NCBI GenBank assembly: GCA_965224745.1
Contig: CBDCZY010000004.1
Span: forward strand, 124,001 to 188,000
DNA: 64,000 nt
From: CBDCZY01 sp965224745
Lineage (GTDB): Bacteria; Pseudomonadota; Gammaproteobacteria; Methylococcales; Methylomonadaceae
Reading direction: 5' to 3'
In this document: positions 43,835 to 51,808 of the stretch, one piece after another
Numbering within the stretch: position 1 is the stretch's first letter
How the letters are laid out: every line of letters begins with the position of its first letter
Notes under the pieces: model-generated
The model's input: only the letters and a program-made list of their open reading frames with translations
Told to the model about the DNA's origin: nothing
Databases searched by the model: none
Translations under genes and position numbers: made by a program

Positions 43835-44659
43835 TTGGATAATTCCCATAATTATAAAACGCCAAAATTCATGCTTAAGATCAAGATAGCCGACCACCAA
43901 CCTGTTGATCGAACCAGAGACTACTTTATAGCTGGCTTCACTTTTGTGTGTGTAGCGATTTGCTTGTTCGCTGACGCAAATGCTGGTATGGCAAAACAAA
44001 ACGCGTTAGGTGTTTGTGCCTGGGTGTTTCTTCTAACGCTTATTCATGGTGAAGATAAGATAGTTAAAACTCAGGTAATCGTTGCTATCATGTTTGCAAC
44101 CGTCGGTGAACATTTTGCTTCCCCGTATATGGGGGGATATATTTATCGTTTTCACAATGTACCCGCCTATGTACCACCAGGACATGGTATGGTTTATCTG
44201 ACTGCGGTCGCTTTAGGGCGGTCAGGTTTTTTTCATAGATACGCCAACCAAATTGCTCTTTTTGTTATCGTAACCGGAGGGCTTTGGTCCATATGGGGTG
44301 TTACTTTTGACGAAAGAGGCGATTCCGTAGGTGCATTGCTATTTTGTGTGTTTTTGATCTTCTTATTTAAGGGACGATCACCGTTGCTTTACTTAGCTGC
44401 CTTTTTTATTACAACTTGGTTAGAACTAATTGGAACAGCAGTTGGGACATGGCATTGGGTTCCCATTGACCCAGTTCTAAAATTGTCTCAAGGTAATCCG
44501 CCTAGTGGTGTTGCAGCGTGGTATTGTCTCGTTGATGCGGTTGCGATTGGAGGCGCCCCCATCATGCTTAAAGGTATAGTAGTCATCAGGATGAGATTAC
44601 TTTCAAGAATCAAAAAAAAATCTGAGTGTGAATATGAACATGTTACCAATGATGAATAG
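43835..44659 (+). CDS. Polytopic membrane protein, function unknown
   Basis: The open frame starts with TTG 43835; ATG 43871 is an equally possible start (262 residues). At least seven hydrophobic segments span residues 30-250. Conserved-looking polar text within the membrane region includes GEHFASPYMGGYIYRFHNVPAYVPPGHG and TWLELIGTAVGTWHWVP, rich in Glu, His and Tyr as in carotenoid- or quinone-related membrane enzymes, but I do not recognise the family. It lies between YqaA-like and YceI-like genes. Function not assigned. Confidence 0.6.
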   Translation: MDNSHNYKTPKFMLKIKIADHQPVDRTRDYFIAGFTFVCVAICLFADANAGMAKQNALGVCAWVFLLTLIHGEDKIVKTQVIVAIMFATVGEHFASPYMGGYIYRFHNVPAYVPPGHGMVYLTAVALGRSGFFHRYANQIALFVIVTGGLWSIWGVTFDERGDSVGALLFCVFLIFLFKGRSPLLYLAAFFITTWLELIGTAVGTWHWVPIDPVLKLSQGNPPSGVAAWYCLVDAVAIGGAPIMLKGIVVIRMRLLSRIKKKSECEYEHVTNDE

Positions 44660-44706
44660 ACAACTGTTACTATATCTATGACTTTTAAAAAAGGAGGTTG
44701 ATCGAG

Positions 44707-45288
44707 ATGAAAATGTATTTATTAATGGCGTTAGTATTGTTTGCTGGTATCGCAGATGCAGAGTGGGTTATTGATAATAGTAAATCCAACCTTTTTTTTA
44801 TAAGCGTTAAAAATAATAGTAAAGGTGAAGTCCATACCTTTAAAACTTTAAAAGGAAAGCTTGGTGAAGATGGCAGTGCAAGTCTCACTATTGATTTAAC
44901 GAGTGTTGAAACTCAGGTAGCAATAAGAAACGATAGGCTACAAAAATTTCTTTTTGAAGTAGCAAAGTTCCCAGAAGCGATCATAAGCCTAAATGTTGAT
45001 CCCCAAAAAGTAAAAGCTCTACTACCAGGAGAAATGACAAAATTGTCGGTGTTGGCTAATTTAAACCTACATGATTCCAAAGAGCCTATCAAAACAGAAT
45101 TGGTTGTAACTGCCATGAATGATGGATCTTTGATCGTGAGCACCTTGCAGCCATTGTTGCTTTCTGCTGAAAATTTCAAATTGGTAGCTGGGATAGACAA
45201 ACTAAAAGCACTTGTGAAGCTTGATATGATTGATAAGGTCATTCCAGTGACGTTTAACTTGCTGTTTTCTAAGGAGCCAGAAAAATAA
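44707..45288 (+). CDS. YceI-like periplasmic lipid-binding protein
   Basis: A 193-residue precursor started at ATG 44707, 10 bases after a perfect AAGGAGG; the open frame reaches back to TTG 44698. The signal peptide (MYLLMALVLFAGIADA) is followed directly by EWVIDNSKSNLFFISVKNN, the usual first strand of YceI lipocalin-like proteins, then LTIDLTSVETQVAIRNDRLQKFLFEVAKFPEA. YceI proteins bind polyisoprenoids such as quinones. Location fits a periplasmic redox context, though co-transcription with upstream genes is uncertain. Confidence 0.85.
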   Translation: MKMYLLMALVLFAGIADAEWVIDNSKSNLFFISVKNNSKGEVHTFKTLKGKLGEDGSASLTIDLTSVETQVAIRNDRLQKFLFEVAKFPEAIISLNVDPQKVKALLPGEMTKLSVLANLNLHDSKEPIKTELVVTAMNDGSLIVSTLQPLLLSAENFKLVAGIDKLKALVKLDMIDKVIPVTFNLLFSKEPEK

Positions 45289-45374
45289 AATAAGGGTGAT
45301 TACTCTGACACGAGGAACTCCATCAGGGAATTAAATACAGATTTCATTGGTAGTTTTTTAGAAATCGGATAGAT

Positions 45375-45410
45375 CCCTCAGTTTACTTTTTGAGAAGGTG
45401 AGGGTTTTTT
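45375..45410 (+). terminator. Probable rho-independent terminator
   Basis: ccctca (45375-45380) pairs with tgaggg (45399-45404) followed by six T. The loop contains a second small stem. It lies about 90 bases after the YceI-like gene. Confidence 0.6.
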
Positions 45411-45444
45411 CTGTTTATAGCGTTAGTCGATTTAACGAATTTAT

Positions 45445-45610
45445 ATACTTCATGCGACCACGGGTGCGGTTTTTTATCGGTCGATTTTTGTGCCGCGATA
45501 GACTGCGTTACTGAATCAGTTGCGTAGCTTGCTATGCGGCTATTTCAGCGCCTTGCTTTCGACAAAAAGCAACTCGCTATAAATTCCTCATCCCTGGCCG
45601 CGTGAAGTAT
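45445..45610. repeat. MITE-like element, family B, copy 2
   Basis: The 166-bp copy of the element at 28350-28511, with the same ends (atacttcatgcgaccacg ... gcgtgaagtat) and core (agttgcgtagcttgctatgc). The arms have diverged in a partly compensated way. Confidence 0.8.
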
Positions 45611-45705
45611 AATATTGAACCGTTTTTTTTAAATAACCACATTATCTTTTTTCCAACACGTTATTTCCTTGCCAAGCGGATTGATAAAATCACTGAATGG
45701 GAGAT

Positions 45706-45750
45706 ATGACCGTGAATCAAAAAGGCGTTCACAGAATATCATGGAAATAA
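45706..45750 (+). CDS. Possible 14-residue leader peptide
   Basis: ATG 45706 behind GGGAGA encodes MTVNQKGVHRISWK and stops at 45748-45750. Its stop overlaps the ATG (45741) of the following membrane protein gene, so translation could be coupled. It may be chance. Confidence 0.3.
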   Translation: MTVNQKGVHRISWK

Positions 45751-47270
45751 CAAACCTTGTCCCAGGCAAGCGTTGGTCAAAATGTCAAATAAGGTTTTCG
45801 GGTGCCTGTTTAGGCCTTTTCATTACACTGATATCGATCTATAGCAGTGTGATGCCGAATCGAGACGCTATTATTTATTTTCAGACTGCAAACTTGTTTG
45901 AAATGGATGGTTTTGCAGCTGCGAACAAGTTGTATGGTTGGCCTTTTTATTCGATATTTATTGCCTATGTCCATATGTTCATTGGGCTTAGCTATGAAAA
46001 TTCTGCCCATCTAATCAACTCAGTGCTTCTCTTGTTATTTGCGGACGCCTTCATAAGATTTTACTGGGAATGGCATCCGAATCATGTTTACCCGTGGCTA
46101 CCATTGGTTGTTTTTATTGTTTTTCCTGCGATCAATGAATGTCGACCCTGGATTATAAGAGACTGGGGTTTTTGGGCCTTTTCCATGCAATCTTTTTACT
46201 ATCTTTTGAAAGCTAGTCGTACGCATAACCTGAGAGATTTTTTATTCTGGCAGGTCAGTATAATGCTAGCTTTTATGTTTAGGATAGAAGCCATTGGAAT
46301 CATTTGTTTAGCCCCCCTCTGGTACCTGTTTCAATCGAAAGGTATTATTAGTTATTTGAAAGCGAACTCCATAATTATCTTGGGCTCGTTGTTTTTGGTT
46401 GCGCTCATTAGTTTTCCGGATAGCATAAGACTGATTGTTGGATCATCTATGGGGCGCCTGCAAGAGATTGCAACTCTTGTGGATCTTGGGCAAGTGCTCC
46501 AGCATTTCAAAGAAAAATCTGATGTGTTAGCGGCAAACGTCCTGCCTTCGTACAGTCATCAATACAGTTCTCAGTTTATGATAGGCGGAATCATCGGTGT
46601 TATTTTGATTAACACATGGCTCTCTCTTGGTTACATTTTTGGCGGACTTTGGGTTTTTAGTTGGTTCAGACGGGATATTTTTACAACGGCTAAAGGCCAT
46701 TTCTTGGTACTTTATTTATTCGTTATTTGTCTGCTGTTGGTATTGATTTATTTTGTCAACACGCTAATTTTTGCAGAACGTTATCTTGTTTTAGCCAGTA
46801 TTATATTACTGGTTACCATCACCTTAAGGTTAGAGCAGTTCTTCATGTATTGCCATCAGTTTCAATGCGCCAGGCTAAGAATGGTGATGGTTATTCTGTT
46901 GTTTGCCATGTTAGTCGCTGGTATTTTACATACGGGAAAATCAAAATTATATTTGCAAAAAATGGGTCTATGGACGGCACAGTATTTGCCGTCAACCGCC
47001 AGAGTAATTGCCAATGAGGCTAGGTTGTATTACTACAGTCAACGACAAGCTCCTTTCACTTCTTTTGTTGATGGACTGGTTCAAAGTACTGATTTTATCA
47101 ATAACAAAACTGAAGACTATGACTATGCCCTGCTCGAAATAAAATCCCCAGATCCTGCCTATGATGAATTAATATATTCTGGTCAACTCGTGCCAATTTA
47201 TTCGATTGCCAGTGGTTTTGGCACCAAAGCAGTGCTTTTCCGGATCAAACATCAAGACCAAAACCTTTAA
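45741..47270 (+). CDS. GT-C-like polytopic membrane glycosyltransferase
   Basis: From ATG 45741 the protein has 509 residues; the open frame extends to TTG 45669. About eleven hydrophobic segments are present. The first periplasmic loop has MPNRDAIIYFQTANLF, an acidic motif in the place used by GT-C enzymes, and WRP-type text (NECRPWIIRDWGFWAFSM) follows. A C-terminal soluble part (SPDPAYDELIYSGQLVPIY) resembles that of ArnT/PMT-like proteins. Its stop overlaps the waaG-like start (TAATG). Likely an LPS or lipid-linked sugar transferase; substrate unknown. Confidence 0.65.
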   Translation: MEITNLVPGKRWSKCQIRFSGACLGLFITLISIYSSVMPNRDAIIYFQTANLFEMDGFAAANKLYGWPFYSIFIAYVHMFIGLSYENSAHLINSVLLLLFADAFIRFYWEWHPNHVYPWLPLVVFIVFPAINECRPWIIRDWGFWAFSMQSFYYLLKASRTHNLRDFLFWQVSIMLAFMFRIEAIGIICLAPLWYLFQSKGIISYLKANSIIILGSLFLVALISFPDSIRLIVGSSMGRLQEIATLVDLGQVLQHFKEKSDVLAANVLPSYSHQYSSQFMIGGIIGVILINTWLSLGYIFGGLWVFSWFRRDIFTTAKGHFLVLYLFVICLLLVLIYFVNTLIFAERYLVLASIILLVTITLRLEQFFMYCHQFQCARLRMVMVILLFAMLVAGILHTGKSKLYLQKMGLWTAQYLPSTARVIANEARLYYYSQRQAPFTSFVDGLVQSTDFINNKTEDYDYALLEIKSPDPAYDELIYSGQLVPIYSIASGFGTKAVLFRIKHQDQNL

Positions 47271-48385
47271 TGCGCCTTGCCTTTTGCTTATTTAAATATA
47301 ACGTTTTTAGCGGCTTGGCTTTGGATTTTTTGCAAATTGCAATAGCATGCCAAAAACGGGGCCATCATATTGAGGTGTTTACAAAAGAATGGAGAGGAGA
47401 TCGACCAAAAGGATTTAAAATTCATGAAATAGCTATTACTCAGTGGCGTAATTTTCGACAGGACGAAGAGTTCATTAGAATAGTACAAAACCATACAAAA
47501 ACTGACAGGTATGACCGGGTAATTGGTTTTAATAAAATGCCTGGACTGGATGTTTATTTTGCAGCAGATGGTTGTTTTAAGGCCAAAACTGATCATGGGT
47601 GGAAACGAACTTTACCTTATTTAAGTAGCCGCTACCGATTCTATAACCAATGTGAGTATGCTGTTTTTAATCCTGAAAGTAAAATTCGCTTATTGTTGTT
47701 ATCAAAATTACAAAGAGAATCGTTCCAAAAATACTATGCAATGGATGATGATAGATACAAAATTCTTTCACCGGGTATTTCTAACGTAACAATTAATGTA
47801 GATGATGCGAAAGCAATTCGTGCAAGTTTTAGGGGCGAATTAGGTCTCACAGAAAATGACCAAGTTTTGTTGATGGTTGGTAGTGGATTTAGAACCAAGG
47901 GGCTTGATCGGGCGATTAAAACCTTTGCCATGTTGCCTGAAGACATAAAACTTAAAACATTGCTATATGTGGTGGGCGAAGGAAAACAGCAATGGTATAT
48001 AAAATTAGCTAAACAGCTTCAGGTTTATGATCGTCTTTGCATTTTTGGCGGAAGAGATGATGTTTCGCGTTTTCTTTTTGGTTGCGATATATTGATTCAT
48101 CCGGCCATTACAGAAACAGCTGGTAAGGTCATTCTTGAAGCGATGATACATGGCTTGCCGGTATTAACCACAGACAACTGCGGCTATGCTGATTTCGTTA
48201 CTCAAGCCAATGCTGGAATAGTCGCAAAATCGCCTTTCACTGTTAACAAATTTGCAAGCCTATTGGCTGAAATGATGAACTCTGAACAACTACACGAATG
48301 GTCAGCCAACGGTCTTGATTTTGGTAAAAATCAAGAATTTTGCACTATGATTAATGAAGTAGTAAAGATTATCGAAGCACATTAA
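47270..48385 (+). CDS. waaG: Lipopolysaccharide core glycosyltransferase, WaaG-like (GT4)
   Basis: A 371-residue GT-B fold enzyme. The N-terminal domain begins LAFCLFKYNVFSGLALDFLQIA and contains FNKMPGLDVYFAADGCFKAK, a WaaG hallmark. The C-terminal domain has VLLMVGSGFRTKGLDRAI and the donor-site ILIHPAITETAGKVILEAM followed by GLPVLTTDNCGYADFV. WaaG adds glucose to heptose I of the inner core in enteric bacteria; the sugar here may differ. It overlaps the preceding membrane protein gene by one base, so the two are one unit. Confidence 0.85.
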   Translation: MRLAFCLFKYNVFSGLALDFLQIAIACQKRGHHIEVFTKEWRGDRPKGFKIHEIAITQWRNFRQDEEFIRIVQNHTKTDRYDRVIGFNKMPGLDVYFAADGCFKAKTDHGWKRTLPYLSSRYRFYNQCEYAVFNPESKIRLLLLSKLQRESFQKYYAMDDDRYKILSPGISNVTINVDDAKAIRASFRGELGLTENDQVLLMVGSGFRTKGLDRAIKTFAMLPEDIKLKTLLYVVGEGKQQWYIKLAKQLQVYDRLCIFGGRDDVSRFLFGCDILIHPAITETAGKVILEAMIHGLPVLTTDNCGYADFVTQANAGIVAKSPFTVNKFASLLAEMMNSEQLHEWSANGLDFGKNQEFCTMINEVVKIIEAH

Positions 48386-48552
48386 ATTCGTAATATAATA
48401 TCAAAAAGCACTTGTTACTTGTTAGTCAATTTTTTACGGAAGTAATGATTGAATTATGCAGCAAACGTATTGCTGATGTTTGTTATGGCTCGTTTAATCA
48501 GGAGTAAAGGATTTCGTATTTAAATAACTAAAAAGCCTGTCAACTGTTTTTA

Positions 48553-48708
48553 GGAACGCGCACGGAATAAGTTCTGCAACTAGCGCGGGGTTTTTGTTTG
48601 TCTTCAAGGCGTAGCAACAGGCGCATAGCAGGCTACGCAACTATTGCCACAACACCGAAGACGGACAAAAAAACAAGTTAGTTGTCGTAGTTATTTTGTG
48701 CACGTTCC
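48553..48708. repeat. MITE-like element related to family B, inverted, with different ends
   Basis: Inverted ends ggaacgcgcac-n-aataa / ttatt-n-gtgcacgttcc bound 156 bp. Read on the minus strand, the core (agttgcgtagcctgctatgc, then gccttgaagacaaac) matches the core of family B copies at 28350 and 45445, while the ends do not. Confidence 0.68.
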
Positions 48709-48728
48709 TTAGCTAGGGGAAAATAAGC

Positions 48729-49565
48729 GTGGCACTTATACAAAAACTAAATAGTGTGCATTTAAACGAAATACTTTTTTTTGAATATGAAATTTTGCGG
48801 TCATACTTTCATAAACGAAAGTTCAAAATATTATTTTCAATAAAAGAAGAATGGAAGCCGGCTATTATTAGAGGCTTCGCTTCTACCAAACATGAAATAA
48901 TGTTTGATGAATTAACTACTGAAAACATTGTTCTTTATGACCTTGTTGTACCGTTAACGATCAATGACATCATATTTTTAGATGAAACTCGCCATCTGAT
49001 CGAAAAGAATCTTATCCCTATTCCCCGTCGGGAAAGTGTTTTGCTTTGTGATGACAAATACCGCTTCAATCGAACGCTAATAGAAAACGGTTTTGGAGAA
49101 TTTATTCCAAAAATAGATTGTAAACAAATTTACCCCTACATACTAAAAAAAAGAATTGATGATTGGGGCGAAAACAGTCATATCATTTCAAATGCTCAAG
49201 AGGAACAGAAGTATTCTCATCTAATAAATAATCAAAACTATTTTTGCCAGGAAGTTATTCCCGGTTCAGAAGAATATGCAACCCATATTTTGTTTAAAGA
49301 CCGAAAAATTTTGTGCGTTATTAATAACAAATATGGATTCAAAAGTGAGTTACCCATTAAGGGTAAGGATAAGGAGGAATCTAGAAAGATTTGTTCCTGT
49401 CCTTATCTAGAAAGTTTCACTACAATACTGAATTTTCTGGAGTTCGAGGGGTTGTGCTGCATCAACTATAAAATCCACCAAGGAATTCCGTATATTTTTG
49501 AAATAAATCCAAGATTTGGTGGGACTCTTGCTAAGTATTTCTTTTCATTCTTAAGGCATCTCTAA
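48729..49565 (+). CDS. ATP-grasp domain protein (carboxylate-amine ligase-like)
   Basis: A 278-residue protein from GTG 48729, behind AGGGGAA. It shows ATP-grasp features: SVLLCDDKYRFNRTLIENGF (start of the nucleotide-binding part), CQEVIPGSEEYATHILFKD (metal/ATP strand) and YIFEINPRFGGTLAKY with the Glu and Asn metal ligands. The sequence ends 14 residues after INPRFGG, shorter than most relatives, so the C-terminus may be truncated. It follows waaG after a repeat. It may modify a glycan precursor or make a small peptide-like bond; substrate unknown. Confidence 0.7.
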   Translation: MALIQKLNSVHLNEILFFEYEILRSYFHKRKFKILFSIKEEWKPAIIRGFASTKHEIMFDELTTENIVLYDLVVPLTINDIIFLDETRHLIEKNLIPIPRRESVLLCDDKYRFNRTLIENGFGEFIPKIDCKQIYPYILKKRIDDWGENSHIISNAQEEQKYSHLINNQNYFCQEVIPGSEEYATHILFKDRKILCVINNKYGFKSELPIKGKDKEESRKICSCPYLESFTTILNFLEFEGLCCINYKIHQGIPYIFEINPRFGGTLAKYFFSFLRHL

Positions 49566-50211
49566 CATTCTAAATTGTTCAGTCTATTTGTCCAAGATAG
49601 TTCTAGGTAACCTAAACAGGTCGCTTTAATCAATTTGTGAATTAAAGCTGAAACATTAGAAAAACAAATAGCTGAGGTTTCTTGCGATGCAGGTTCGGAA
49701 CGCCATCATGACATAGCTTTTTTGGAGGGAAAATACTCCTTATTCGTTAATGGTATTTATTGGGAATATTAGCCCAGCCTATCACTGTAAAATTATCAAT
49801 ATTAAACTGGCGTTGATTAGATCATTCCTCAAACAATGTTGTATTTGTTTTTTTTAATTTATTTCAAGAACAAGGATGCCAGGCAATAGTAGCAAGGACT
49901 CTATGATAATATATCCATAAAATTTGTAATCTGACTGTCCTTTAGCATATCTATCAAAGAATGAAAAAAAGATGGTCCATTGAGTTACTTGATCAAAAAA
50001 ATTGTCAATTAATTGAAATTTAATACAAGTTATTTCAATAGAGATAATCAAATAAAGAAAGCAAATTTACAAATGTAGAATAATCTGACTCTGAACGGAA
50101 CAATGATCAATTCAGATTGATTTCAAGTTAGGATAAAACTTTTTTAATCGTTTTTGTTTTCAAGTTATTGGAAACACATAATAATGAAGTGAAAGGACAC
50201 CTCGTATAAAC
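49566..50211. other. Intergenic region with a short coding remnant
   Basis: At 49641-49772 a plus-strand frame of 43 codons without a start reads KAETLEKQIAEVSCDAGSER and DIAFLEGKYSLFVNGIYWEY before its stop. This looks like the tail of a lost gene; I do not recognise it. The rest (49773-50211) is AT-rich and should hold the rng promoter, with CATAATAAT near 50177 as a possible -10. Confidence 0.4.
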
Positions 50212-51666
50212 ATGACCGAAGAAATTCTTATTAATGTCACGCCGCCAGAAACAAGGATTGCGGTCATTGAAAATGGGGTTTTACAAGAATTATTTATTGA
50301 GCGTAGCCGGCAACGCGGCTTAGTTGGTAATATTTACAAAGGTGAAGTTTGCAGAGTATTACCTGGTATGCAAGCTGCCTTTATCGAAATTGGATTAATG
50401 AGAGCTGCTTTTCTGCATCTTTCCGATTTATGCAGCCGTGAGCTGAAAAAGGTAGGGTCGGAGAATATTGAAGATTACCTCCGCGAAGGTCAGCAAATCA
50501 TTGTTCAAGTGGTAAAAGACCCACTAGGCAGTAAAGGCGCTAGATTAACCACCGAATTATCGATTCCTTCGCGTTACCAGGTTTACATGCCATACGCCGA
50601 TTTCTGTGGGATATCGCAGCGGATTGAACTAGAAACTGAAAGAGAGCGTTTACGAACCTGTGCTGAGGCGTTTCAGGAAGAGCATCAATGCGGTGGTTTT
50701 ATTGCTAGAACAGCCTCTGAATGTGTTGATGAAAGCTTAATGATTTCAGATATGAGGTTTTTGTTGAAATTGTGGGATTCGATACAAAGCAAAATAAATA
50801 GTGCTACGGTCAACACACTCATTCATAAAGACTTACCTCTGAGTATCAGAACTTTGCGCGACTTGTACAAAGATTGTACAGAGCGCGTTCGAGTTGATTC
50901 TAATGAAACTTACCTACGCCTAATTAACTTTGCCGAAGACTTTGTGCCAGAAATAATACCGGTTTTAGAACACTACCGTGGAGAACGTCCGGTGTTTGAT
51001 ATTTACAATGTTGAAAATGAGATTCAAAAAGCGTTAAATCGTAACGTTAATTTAAAATCGGGAGGTCATCTGGTATTCGACCAAACTGAGGCTATGACCA
51101 CAGTCGATGTTAATACAGGCGGTTATGTTGGTGGAAAAAACCTTGAAGAAACTATCTATAAAACTAATCTGGAAGCAGCCCAAGCAATTGCAAGACAGCT
51201 AAGGCTCAGAAATCTTGGGGGTATTATCATTATAGATTTCATTGACATGAAGAGTGAAGAGCACAAGCAACAGGTACTGCTGGCGCTAGAAAAAAACCTG
51301 CATAAAGATCATGCCAAAACCAAAATTTCGGAGGTTTCTTCGCTTGGTTTGGTGCAAATGACAAGGAAAAGAACCCGTGAAAGCCTGGAGCATATTCTGT
51401 GCGAAACATGTAGCGCTTGTGAAGGGCGGGGTGTGTTGAAAACGCCAGAAACCGTATGTTTAGAAATATTTCGAGAAATTATCCGAGAAACCAAGCAATT
51501 CAATGTGTCAAAATTGCTGGTGTTGGCATCTAATGAAGTCGTTGAAGTGTTGCTGGATGAAGAGGCGGAGATGTTGTCTGAATTAGAAAGGTTTCTCAAC
51601 ATTAAAGTTAGGTTTCGTTCAGAAAACCAATACAATCAAGAGCAATATGACGTAGTATTACTGTAG
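50212..51666 (+). CDS. rng: Ribonuclease G
   Basis: A 484-residue endoribonuclease maturing the 5' end of 16S rRNA. The S1-like domain interrupts the RNase H-like part near the N-terminus (GNIYKGEVCRVLPGMQAAFIEIG). The DNase I-like catalytic motif is TTVDVNTGGYVG, with the second metal ligand in GGIIIIDFIDM. The zinc-link Cys pair is CETCSACEGRG. AAAGGACA precedes the ATG. It begins the conserved run rng-yhdP-nitrilase-tldD. Confidence 0.97.
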   Translation: MTEEILINVTPPETRIAVIENGVLQELFIERSRQRGLVGNIYKGEVCRVLPGMQAAFIEIGLMRAAFLHLSDLCSRELKKVGSENIEDYLREGQQIIVQVVKDPLGSKGARLTTELSIPSRYQVYMPYADFCGISQRIELETERERLRTCAEAFQEEHQCGGFIARTASECVDESLMISDMRFLLKLWDSIQSKINSATVNTLIHKDLPLSIRTLRDLYKDCTERVRVDSNETYLRLINFAEDFVPEIIPVLEHYRGERPVFDIYNVENEIQKALNRNVNLKSGGHLVFDQTEAMTTVDVNTGGYVGGKNLEETIYKTNLEAAQAIARQLRLRNLGGIIIIDFIDMKSEEHKQQVLLALEKNLHKDHAKTKISEVSSLGLVQMTRKRTRESLEHILCETCSACEGRGVLKTPETVCLEIFREIIRETKQFNVSKLLVLASNEVVEVLLDEEAEMLSELERFLNIKVRFRSENQYNQEQYDVVLL

Positions 51667-51808
51667 CCCTTTGCAAAGGTACAGTAAATGCGTTCATTTG
51701 TTATTGTTTTTATATTTTTGCTGTTTTCAGTGAAGCGCTAGTATGTCGGCTTCTCAATTCTAACGCCAGGAAACTCTTATTCTAAGCAGACGTATTTTAT
51801 CAAACAGC

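Noticed and set aside
49854..50051. 65-codon minus-strand frame upstream of rng
   Set aside because: AT-rich, no start signal, and it occupies the expected promoter region.
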